Notes under the pieces: generated by a model
The model's input: the letters and a program-made list of their open reading frames with translations, nothing else
Told to the model about the DNA's origin: nothing
The model's database searches: none
Assembly: GCA_022605405.1 (NCBI GenBank)
Contig: JABYQQ010000010.1
Span: forward strand, 1,302,001 to 1,366,000
Direction of reading: 5' to 3'
DNA: 64,000 bases
From: Earliella scabrosa
Lineage: Eukaryota; Basidiomycota; Agaricomycetes; Polyporales; Polyporaceae
Position numbers and translations under genes: made by a program
Shown here: piece by piece, positions 55,956 to 64,000 of the stretch
Layout of the letters: each line of letters begins with the position of its first letter
Numbering within the stretch: the stretch's first letter is position 1

Positions 55956-57471
55956 CTGTGGCTCATTGCCCAATGGTGGTCTCTAGTTGTACCTACAATC
56001 CACGGTAATGCAATCCTTCCAGTCAAGAAGCGCTCCAGCCCTCGAGTTCAACACCAATTTCACCGCCGTTCCGCTGACTTCGGTCGTGACCATATTGGCC
56101 TATCGCTGCTGCAAGACTTCGTCGGCCGGGATGACATAGATCCCTCCGACGAGAACGTTGACGGGCAGATCGAATCCCTAAGGTGCGTCCAATTTCCTAC
56201 CGGGCTCACCGGTGGCTCGACTGTGAGAATGCACGCGCTACTGGACCAACCGTCTGGGCACGAGCGAGCGGGTAGGTCAGGTCCTTGTCGCCTCGGCGAT
56301 TCTTTGCGCAACAGAGTTGGTGCAATCAAGAATCAAGATGCAATCGCGAAACCTTTTCTTGTACATGCGGAAGACTGACCGCTAAATGTAATGGTCAAAC
56401 ACCAGCAGCCGTTCCCCCATCTATCGATCATGCATCATGCCCCGCTTGGTGCGCATGCCGCTCTACCGCCGGATTGACCGCACGAGGGTACGTCGCCTTG
56501 GATAGAGGGCCCAACCAGTCCCCATACATCACGCCCGGCGGCCCCTTCCTTGCGCACAACCATATTGACGTCGCGCACGTCGCCATGGACGAATCCCTGC
56601 TCGCGCATGCAGGCAAGACCGGCACAACGTCTCTCCCACACCTGCTCGAACGATATCGCCGGCTTGACGCGGGGTCGAGCACTACCCTTCTTCGTTGGAT
56701 TCTTCTTCACGAACCGTTTAATCTTCATGTCCTACAAGTTGGAGTATCCCGCCGAGCCGTCGCGTGACCAGTCTCAAACCGAGTCCACCGCGAGCAGCGC
56801 TGGTGCGAACCCTGCGGCGTGGGCCCGGGTCGATCGGTGTAACGTACGCAGACGTCCGGCGTTCGCCAGTCTCGTCCACGGGAAAGTCGGCGGGTGGGCT
56901 GCGGGTGGTGTGCAGCGTCGGGTAGCGTCGGGAGACTCGGAGCTCGAGCGGGGTACGGCCCTTCAAGCTTCAAGGCGCGAGGTCTGCGACGGCCCGGGCA
57001 TGATGAAGACAGGGAACGCATACGGAAGAGATAATGATGGTAGAGAAGTTGATGTTCCACAACTCCTCTCGGCGGGAGATGAGCTGGGGACGTCCCCCAC
57101 GGGGAACTGCATGTCAAAAAGCGTGTGTTTATAGAAAATATGAACGCAGCTGGAGATCCTTTGGGGCCCAGTCATTCGGCAGTTCACACAATTGATATGG
57201 ACAATTGGAGGTCATCCATGGTCGGAATCCAAGTCTACCAGGCAGAGGATATTGAAATCTCGAGCCGACGCTCATCAGTGTGGTTAGATCCAGGTTATGT
57301 AGATGATAAATCTACTAAGATAGAGTCGCCCAACTGATCAGATCGGGCGCCGTGCGACCGGCTTGATTGGAATATCTCCCAGTCTTCATCTCGAGCGCTG
57401 TACTTTGGAAAGACGTCGACGTCCGTCTGGAATAGAGACCAGCGAGAGCTGCCAGTCCCATTGACGCAAAC
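55956..57471. other. Intergenic, 1.5 kb, with a kinase relic
   Basis: Apart from the relic at 56428-56728 I see no intact gene. The composition shifts from mixed to GC-rich (56400-57000) and back. Confidence 0.4.
56428..56728 (-). pseudogene. Fragment of a fungal phosphotransferase/kinase-like gene, frameshifted
   Basis: One frame reads FEQVWERRCAGLACMREQ, GFVHGDVRDVNMVVRKEG. HGDVRDVN is the catalytic loop of the kinase-like family common in agaricomycetes. A one-base shift in a G-run then moves the continuation into the next frame, which reads PPGVMYGDWLGPLSKATYPR, followed by AVNPAVERH. The usual metal-binding LIDFDWAG stretch is shortened to YGDW, and a stop follows soon after. No ATP-binding half is visible upstream. 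It is best read as a decayed copy. Confidence 0.65.
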
Positions 57472-58562
57472 ATGGCACAGGTGGGAGCGGTTACAGTATC
57501 GATAGAGGAAGCACGCCTTGTCCTCGAACGCCATCGCGGAGGATCCGTCCTCATCACAGACTTCAATCCTGTTCAAAAGAACAGCTTTCAGTACGTATGC
57601 TGATGCTCTTGTGAACGATATCCCGCAGGCTGACCGCTCCCGGAAGTGCATTTACATCCACCGCCAGTTACACCATCCGACTCGACGATGGTACATCCTA
57701 CCTCCTCAAGGCAGCCTCTCCAACGACATCCGCTGCACCATCATCGTATACGCCAAACTCTCTCTTCAGTGAGAATGCCCTGCTGCAGCTTATCGCCTCC
57801 CAAACGGACATTCCTACACCGACCGTGCTCGCCTTTGACGCGTCCCACGACCTCGTCCCATACGACTACCTCCTCCTCCAATGTCCCCCCGGAGTTCCCC
57901 TCTCCCAAGCGCGAGCCTCAGGCAAGCTCTCCCCTCACCAAGCAGCGGTCCTCGAGCTCCGCGCAGGCGCATACCTGAAGCAGCTCCACGAGCGCGTCCA
58001 GAACGACTGGTTCGGCCTCCCCTCTCAAGAGAAGGACGAGCTCTACAGCTGGCAAGAGGCCTTCACGCTGCTCCTCGAGGGCATCCTCGAGGACGCCGAG
58101 GCCGCGGGGATCGACCTCCCGTACGCAGACGTGCGCCGCTGCCTATCGCGCGCGATCGGGTTCTTCCTCTTCGACGACTGCGAGGTGCCCTCGCTTGTGT
58201 CGTTCACCGGCGATGAGCACTCGATCTTCGTTGATTTTGACCTGGAGGCGGGCGCACCGGGCGGAGAGGACGCGGAGGTGCGGATCACGTCGTTCGCATC
58301 GTTCGGGCATGCCCTGTGGGGCGACCCGCTGCTCGAGACGATGTTCATCGACCCGAGCGCGGCGTTTGTGGAAGGATACGGCGGGCCGCTCATCGTGTTC
58401 GCGCGGCAGAAGACGAAGCGGATGTGGTACACGCTGTTTTTGGCTCTTGTGGTGCTCGTGCAGGCGAAGAGGCTGGGGAAGGAGGATCACCAAAAGGTGC
58501 AGTGGGCGAGGGAGGCAGCGCAGACATGTGTCACAGCGTTAGAGGGTGCGCCGAACTACTGA
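57472..58562 (+). CDS. APH-like phosphotransferase (kinase-fold), 350 aa
   Basis: Exons are 57472..57590 and 57629..58562. The frame across the junction is NSFQ|LTAPGSAF. A lysine in the beta-strand SYLLKAAS could bind ATP, and VPYDYLLLQCPPGVPLSQ resembles the hinge of aminoglycoside-phosphotransferase-type enzymes. The second half is helical (LELRAGAYLKQLHERVQNDW). It has VDFDLEAG where the catalytic DFD/DxD would be, but no clear HGD loop, so it may be divergent or inactive. The proposed intron is only 38 nt. It is tail to tail with the HET gene, 120 bp apart. The substrate is unknown. Confidence 0.7.
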
Positions 58563-58682
58563 ACCGAGGATGGGATTGTTTACAGGTGGTCGCAGTGGCT
58601 ACGGAACGACTGAGAGTTGATGCTGAACCACAGTTGACACGCGTCACCTCCCCTCCTTTCCAGTCACCATACGAAGGCTCCA

Positions 58683-61066
58683 TCAGCACTGGGGCTTCGT
58701 ACTGCATGATCTAGGTCGTGTGCCGTAAGCTCCTGTACGTTGCAACTGTAAAACACTGACTTCCTGAGCGACGATGGACAATGGTGCGTATTTGAATGGG
58801 CTGCGTGTCACTGTAGAAGCACCGTCAACGGCAAGAAAACCAGCACCCCAACGTGCACCACTTACGCGCTCATACAGAGGCAGAAATTCCTCCGATATCC
58901 AATCGTCGAGATCGTCGAGGTCATTGATCCCCAGCTCTTCTCGGTCTTGCATAAGCGCCAAATTTGCCAGTGGAGAGGGGGAAGGAGCGGGGACGGGCGA
59001 TCCGCCCCATACAGGGCTTGTCGTGGACGTGTCAGGAGAGTAGGGATCCATAACGGATGTGCCCAGGCCCGAGTCGCTGGAGCGATACGACGGGGGACGC
59101 GACTCCCCATCGCTGAACTGAGAACCCGCCAGCTTGATGTTGAGAGACCACGCCAACCCGGTGCCTGTTCGCGTCACGCATATCCGCACCGATCGCTCGC
59201 CGTCGCCGAACTCCCTCCACCACGTCGGGTCCCGCGCGGGATTGGTACCATCGCCGGTGCCACAACGGTCCCAAACGCGGACCTCGAGGCTTGCGGGTGA
59301 CGGGCACGATGCGTCGGAGTCCTCGCTTTGGGCTGGAGACGGCCGAATCTCGACGTTGACCCACAGGTGCGCATGGTCGAAGCGGTCAGCTTTCGACAGC
59401 CCGACGTGCACGGCGAATCCGTCTCCGCGGCTCGCCCTGTCGAAGATGTAGGTCACCGACCCATGCCTGTCGAACCTCACTGGGCACGGGGTGTGGTACG
59501 CGTCGCCTTGCGATGTTGCAGTAGCGACAGGCCTGAAGCCCTGCTGAGCGAGGCGAGACACGACCCAGTATGGGATGAAGACGTGATGCCTGCCCGGGCT
59601 ATAGACCGGGGGTAGAAGAGGGGCGTTTGAGCCCAGGTTCGAGTTCGGTTGTGCGATGTAGATGTCCCGCCATGTGTATGCTGCTGGTGCACCTATATTG
59701 AGGGTTTCCCAGAACGCATCGGACGGGTCGAAATAGACGCAGCGAGTTGGGCTGAATTCCTGCAGACGATATAGGGCGGATCCGACGTGGTAGAGGATCT
59801 GGTCTTGGAGACGATGTAGGACCAGTCCAACCAAGAGGGACGTTCCGGAGATGCGGCACATGAGGAGGGCTATGGAGAGCGTTTGCTGCGGTGCTTGCGC
59901 CGGAATGTCAATGACAGGGAGACGAGCTCTGACACCATGACTGGTGATAGTGAACTCGGGAACAGGACTTATGCCTCCACTGGGAAGAGACTGTGGGCAG
60001 GCCTCAGGATCGCTGGCGTCCGGGTCATCGGTGCGATAGTAATCTGGGATCTGTGGATGAAGTATATCAGCGCAGCTTCTTCTGAGCAGCGTCAGCTACA
60101 AACCTCGTCTTCAGAACCGCTCGCAAGTCTGGAAACGCCTCGTGAAAGCGGGGCAATGGATTCGATGAAATGCGGTATTGAACTGACATGGAGATCTAGC
60201 GGACGTCTCGAGATATCGGTTCTGAAGCAAGATGGAGAGTCTGCCAACAACTGTCGGTAGTCCAAAGGTACGTCACTGCCGGCGTCCCAGGTGGTTGCGA
60301 CTTCACTAAAGTCAAGCCAAGGGCCCCACGTGAAGAGGGTATGATCCGGGGAATGTTTCATAATCTCCTCTTGCAACCTTCGGAATGCGCTTCGACCCTC
60401 GCCGTATATCGTGGGGAGATGGACACCGAAGATGCCCATCAGAGAGTACGCCTCGTCCTCCACTCGCGTGGTGCTCCTGTTCGCTGCCCACCGCATGCGC
60501 TTTGCGACAGTGACGGATGATACTGGGGTCCGGAATGTGAGCACGTCGACGTCGATCCCGGTCACCTGTTCCAACACATGCGCGAAGAAGACTTTGTCGC
60601 CAATCCATATCCATTCCCTGGAGAGAAATTGGACGTCGCGCGGTGCCAGCAGTTCCTGCAACGTCCATCCTCGCGTGAACCACCGGCTATGACGGAAGGA
60701 GGAGCCGAAGGCGGACGGGTCTTCATCGGCACTGACGTCTGCGAGGTACACATAGCAGACTGTAGCACCAGCATACCACTGGTACATGGAGTTGATGGCC
60801 TCCGAGAGCTCTGCACTGCTCGTCTTGTCGATGCAGCACATGTCTGCCCAGAGCCATTTGTAGCCCTGCAACTCGGCGTATATACAGCAGTCCCTGATTT
60901 TGGGTGACGTGCAGGACCGGGGATCGCGGTGCGGCGAAGAACTGAGTGCGCGGATGTCTTGAAAGGACTGCTCATCTCTTCCCCAGACGTGTGAAAGGAT
61001 GGCGTACTTAGGAGGGGGCCTGCGGAAGTACTTGAGCTCCGCACGGTCTGTGCGTAGGAGCCACAT
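58683..61066 (-). CDS. HET-domain (heterokaryon incompatibility) protein, about 776 aa
   Basis: Exons are 60104..61066 and 58683..60050. The N-terminal HET domain has all three blocks: KYAILSHVWGRDEQSFQDI, GYKWLWADMCCIDK with AINSMYQWYAGATVCYVYL, and SRWFTRGWTLQELLAP. It continues through RVEDEAYSLMGIFGVHLPTI, YGEGRSAFRRLQEEI. The about 450-residue C-terminal part is unrecognised, with a Ser/Pro-rich stretch and an acidic patch (GINDLDDLDDWISEEF). HET proteins trigger cell death after non-self fusion in ascomycetes; in basidiomycetes the role is mostly untested. A possible last intron (GTCAGT...CCTAG near 58700-58760) could change the C-terminus. Confidence 0.9.
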
Positions 61067-61278
61067 GAGGGGAGTGCTGCATGGAGTGAGTTGGTATACG
61101 TCTTAGCAGGGAGACTTGAAGGATGAAAGATGACAAGAGTGGCGGAGGTATAAGAGCTTGACACTGCCCTGTCAATAGGGCGATGCGACGTTGGATAGAG
61201 GACCTGTGCACATACAGCAGCCGAGAGCAGATGTCGATGGAATTGGTAAGGTCCATGCAGTGTGCCGTATACGAAGGG

Positions 61279-62115
61279 CTACGCCGTGGGCGTTGGAGGG
61301 CCTTGAGAACCGTCCGGCGTATGCTCGCCATTGCCTAGCACCTCCTCCAACTCCTCCTCATCTTCGCTATCGTTACTCTGCCTCCCACTCGGCGTGTCAG
61401 CGCTACTCTCCTCGCTCGGCTCGACACCCATGCCAGGTGCACCCTCAGGGAATCGTGGATCCCAATCGAGTTCTTCAGGCTCCTCCTGGTCGACGGTGAC
61501 GCGCGCCTTCCAGTCGTACCTCTCGCGCAGCATGGTCACCGCGCGTGTGGCACGCTCGACCCGGAGGTCGTGCTCGACGCGGATTTGCTCGCATTCCCGA
61601 AGAACGTCCTCGTACTCTGGATGCTTCCCGCCCGGACGCGGTGCGTGTCCGAGGACACCGAGCGAGCCCTTGGTCTCCATGTGCTCCGCGAGGTGCCGGA
61701 CGGTCTCGTTCTCGGAGCGGAGGACGTCTGTGGTCTGCTGGTTGCGCAGGAGAGGAATGAGCTCGTTGTCCAGCTGGGCGTCGGTGAGGGGCACGCGGGG
61801 ATGCAGAGCGATCTTCTCGTATGGATTCCCAAGCGTTGCCGTGCTAGCCTGATGGGCTGCAAGCAGGGACATGGAGAGGTTATGGGACTGGGAGAGGAGG
61901 ATATTGTACTTCGACAATATGTCCGGCCATGCTGGCATGACGTTCTGGCCTCCCATCTCGACTGTTCGTTGTAGCAGCTGGATAGACTCGATTATTTGGT
62001 TTGCTTTGAACTTGAGGGATTCGAGTTGGGCGACCGGGAGGCTTTGGAGGTCAAAAGGAAGGCCAGCAAGCTCAGAAGAGACGCCATTTGGCGTGATATT
62101 TGGTAGCATAGACAT
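61279..62115 (-). CDS. MED8: Mediator complex subunit 8, 278 aa
   Basis: A single exon from ATG 62115 (MSMLPNITPNGV). The Med8 core is visible: LPVAQLESLKFKANQIIESI, then QLLQRTVEMG, AWPDILSKYNILLSQSHNLS, ALHPRVPLTDAQLDNELIPL, and the coiled-coil YEDVLRECEQIRVEHDL. The C-terminus is acidic and disordered (SNDSEDEEELEEVLG). Med8 is a head-module subunit that links Mediator to RNA polymerase II and TBP. The family match rests on the pattern of the first 120 residues. It is divergent from the RGS gene, 286 bp apart. Confidence 0.78.
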   Translation of the reverse strand: MSMLPNITPNGVSSELAGLPFDLQSLPVAQLESLKFKANQIIESIQLLQRTVEMGGQNVMPAWPDILSKYNILLSQSHNLSMSLLAAHQASTATLGNPYEKIALHPRVPLTDAQLDNELIPLLRNQQTTDVLRSENETVRHLAEHMETKGSLGVLGHAPRPGGKHPEYEDVLRECEQIRVEHDLRVERATRAVTMLRERYDWKARVTVDQEEPEELDWDPRFPEGAPGMGVEPSEESSADTPSGRQSNDSEDEEELEEVLGNGEHTPDGSQGPPTPTA

Positions 62116-62401
62116 AGCAGTGGATGATAGCGAGGAGTGAAGTGGCGAACGGGATGACTTGCAACAGAGTGGGAGGTTTGTTGTCAAGACTCAATGTCAA
62201 AGCCTTGGAATTGTGACGCGATAAGTGAACGCTAGAGAATGGAGATATGTCCACATATGGACGGGTAAGGGGTTATCCGAGGCTAGATTTTCGGCGTTGT
62301 TCAACTCAGCCGCCAGGAACGCGGTTGTCGCGCGACGGCGCTTTCCCTCCCCCCAAGCTCCTCCCCCTTCCTCATCGTCGCCCTCAGCGACCCCCGCCGT
62401 T

Positions 62402-63728
62402 ATGGACGACGAACAACGCCGCCAGGATGATTGGGCGAAGGATCGCAAGAACCGGCTGCCCACCTTCACTGAGGTTCTGTCTCGACGAACACGTCCACCC
62501 GTTGATCTCTTCATGTTCTAGTGAGTTGCCAGGTTGCCGCGACGTATCCCGCCTCATGCCTGATGAAACGTTTCAGCTTGTTCTTGCAACGTGAAGGCGC
62601 GGAGGATATTCTAGACTTCTGGCTCGACGTGCAGCAACATGAGAACCTCTGCCGTGCCTACTTCAAGGACGTCCGCAAGTCGGGTCGGACGATTCGTGAG
62701 GACTGGCCGGAGTATTGGGACTATGCACGCAGGCGAGGGTCGATTTATGGGACGGTGGTCGGGCTGAATCCGCATACGGGCACGAAGCGGAGCACAACGA
62801 GCACAGGTGAGATGCTCACCGACCAGGACCGACAGAACCTCGCTGCTGTTGGTGACGAGAAGGCCGCCCGCAGTCCCAGTCCCCGCATGATGTCCGTGTC
62901 CCCAGGGCAGACGGCCGTCGGTACCACCGAGCCGCCACGTTCGACCACCCCCTTCTCGCTCTCGGGACGCACCCCGACGCTTTTCAAACGCGCATCTCGC
63001 GCGCCCACGATCATTCCCCGTTCCCAGGCCATCACCCGCCAGGACCTCATCGCATCCGCAGAGCGTATCTACTACCGCTACCTCTCCCCCGCGGGTACGG
63101 CTCCTGGCTCGAACGAGAACCACGAGATCTACCTCCCTCCAGCGTTGCGGATCCACACGTTCCCCTTGAGCAGCACTCACGAGCCCAAGTCGCAGACGGA
63201 GGTCTCCCTCATGGCTCAGATTCCGGACATGTTCCACGCACAAAAGGAGTACTGCTACCGAGCGATGGAGCAGGACGCTTTCCCGCGTTTCCTCCGTGCA
63301 AAGGCCTTCGGGAATCTCACCCCCGTGTCTGCGCTGGTGCGGTTGATCGCCGGTCTTGTCATCCTTTGGATCGGTCTTGCGGCCGGCTTCTCCCTCATCT
63401 TCCTCGATGTTCAGCCTAAGTCGAAGCGTTTCTTCGTGAGTATCTCGCTCCAATACTATGAGCAGAGTTGTTGACTGACATCGATCTGTAGCTTTTCATT
63501 CCGTATACGCTCGCCATTCTGTTCCTCATTTCCCACCAGTACGAGCTTGATCCTGTGCTCGTTTTCCTCGGCCAGTCCGAGTCTACCCCGTTCCGCACAC
63601 TACACATCCGCGAGCCATATGTCAAGAAGCTGCTGCTCGGCCGCGCCATCTGGGTCTCCGTGCTTGTCGCGTCCTGCACGGTGGCGCTGACGCTGCTCTT
63701 CTGGGCTGTCCCAGGCCACCGGCTGTGA
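62402..63728 (+). CDS. RAX1: RGS-domain membrane protein, Rax1-like, 404 aa
   Basis: Exons are 62402..62520, 62577..63435 and 63492..63728; both introns are 56 nt. The start is MDDEQRRQDDWAKDRKNRLP. An RGS-like fold follows, starting at LPTFTEVLSRRTRPP and FLQREGAEDILDFWLDVQQH. It has a Ser/Thr/Pro insert, then resumes at LIASAERIYYRYL and FHAQKEYCYRAMEQDAFPRF. Three membrane helices close the protein (ALVRLIAGLVILWIGLAAGF, LFIPYTLAILFLISHQ, AIWVSVLVASCTVALTLLFW). This order matches yeast Rax1, a bud-site landmark protein. A role in polarity is inferred from the family. Gene intact. Confidence 0.88.
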
Positions 63729-64000
63729 TTGTGTTGGGCGCTACGTAGAGACGCTTCCTATCTATGTTCTCGCCCTGGCAAGTGGACCATGACATGTGGT
63801 TATGGCCGAAGATTCTCTTCCTGTCTTGTGTCGCATCATTATTGCTCATTCAGTTGTCGTAGTTGTTCTATCATCGTCCTTTACCTTATACCCTTCCCAT
63901 AAACCCGCTGTCGCTCGTTTATCTCCTCCCGGCCGTACGTCACCCCTAGTAGAACTACCACCCGCCTACTCCTCTAGCTGCCCCCTCCTCCTCGAAAACC
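63729..64000 (+). other. 3' flank of the RGS gene
   Basis: Pyrimidine-rich sequence follows the stop codon. No gene seen before the window ends. Confidence 0.4.

Noticed and set aside
57295..57651. 118-codon minus-strand frame at the start of the APH-like gene
   Set aside because: Antisense to the first exon and promoter of the APH-like gene, with no recognisable domain.
1..64000. tRNA, rRNA or CRISPR features
   Set aside because: No cloverleaf with conserved A and B boxes, no rRNA sequence and no regularly spaced direct repeats were found by eye. A tRNAscan or Rfam search would settle this.

Overview
The window is nuclear DNA of a filamentous basidiomycete, most likely an agaricomycete (wood-decay or polypore type). 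The signs are many short introns (mostly 45-75 nt, GT...AG with CTNAC-like branch points), GC-rich codon use, and a typical gene mix: a FunK1-type fungal kinase, F-box/LRR-like proteins, a HET-domain protein, a copper radical oxidase, a GH71 alpha-1,3-glucanase and an S53 sedolisin. All gene models here were spliced by eye. Each model keeps one open frame across every junction, and the exon lengths sum to a multiple of three.

Layout. 1-818 (-): 5' part of a sedolisin protease. 1604-3520 and 4337-5761 (+): two F-box/LRR-like proteins. 5762-7131: gene-free, with a degenerate tandem repeat. 7132-9566 (-): nine-exon Ser/Thr kinase. 10398-11235 and 11560-12056 (-): two small proteins of unknown function. 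13871-15145 (+): Ser/Arg-rich protein. 15970-19026 (+): FunK1 kinase. 19602-23809 (+): DNA2 nuclease-helicase. 23970-25121 (-): USB1, tail to tail with DNA2. 25384-30141 (-): WDR59/MTC5, a GATOR2/SEACAT subunit. 30635-31399 (-): IES6 of INO80, sharing a 249-bp divergent promoter with PUF6 at 31649-33990 (+). 34241-35476 (-): alpha/beta hydrolase. 37184-39694 (-): membrane-anchored copper radical oxidase. 39695-43679: gene-poor. 43680-45431 (-): LanC-like protein. 46498-48480 (+): GH71 mutanase. 48660-50522 (-): F-box-like protein. 51631-52913 (-): C2H2 zinc-finger protein. 53819-54966 (-): ribose-5-phosphate isomerase. 55595-55955 (+): TFB5 of TFIIH. 56428-56728 (-): kinase relic. 57472-58562 (+): APH-like kinase. 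58683-61066 (-): HET-domain protein. 61279-62115 (-): MED8. 62402-63728 (+): RAX1-like RGS membrane protein.

The centre (about 19.6-34 kb) and the right end (about 54-64 kb) are dominated by conserved housekeeping genes for DNA replication, U6 snRNA processing, TORC1 signalling, chromatin, rRNA/mRNA binding, the pentose phosphate pathway, TFIIH and Mediator. Lineage-specific, fast-evolving families (F-box, FunK1, HET, APH-like) sit between them. I see no operon-like pathway, transposon, CRISPR array or clear RNA gene, and no convincing new multi-gene system. The most unusual items are gene-structure oddities: a start codon split by an intron, two GC-AG introns and several 16-23 nt exons. Beyond those there are an inactivated kinase fragment, a tandem repeat and a hairpin.
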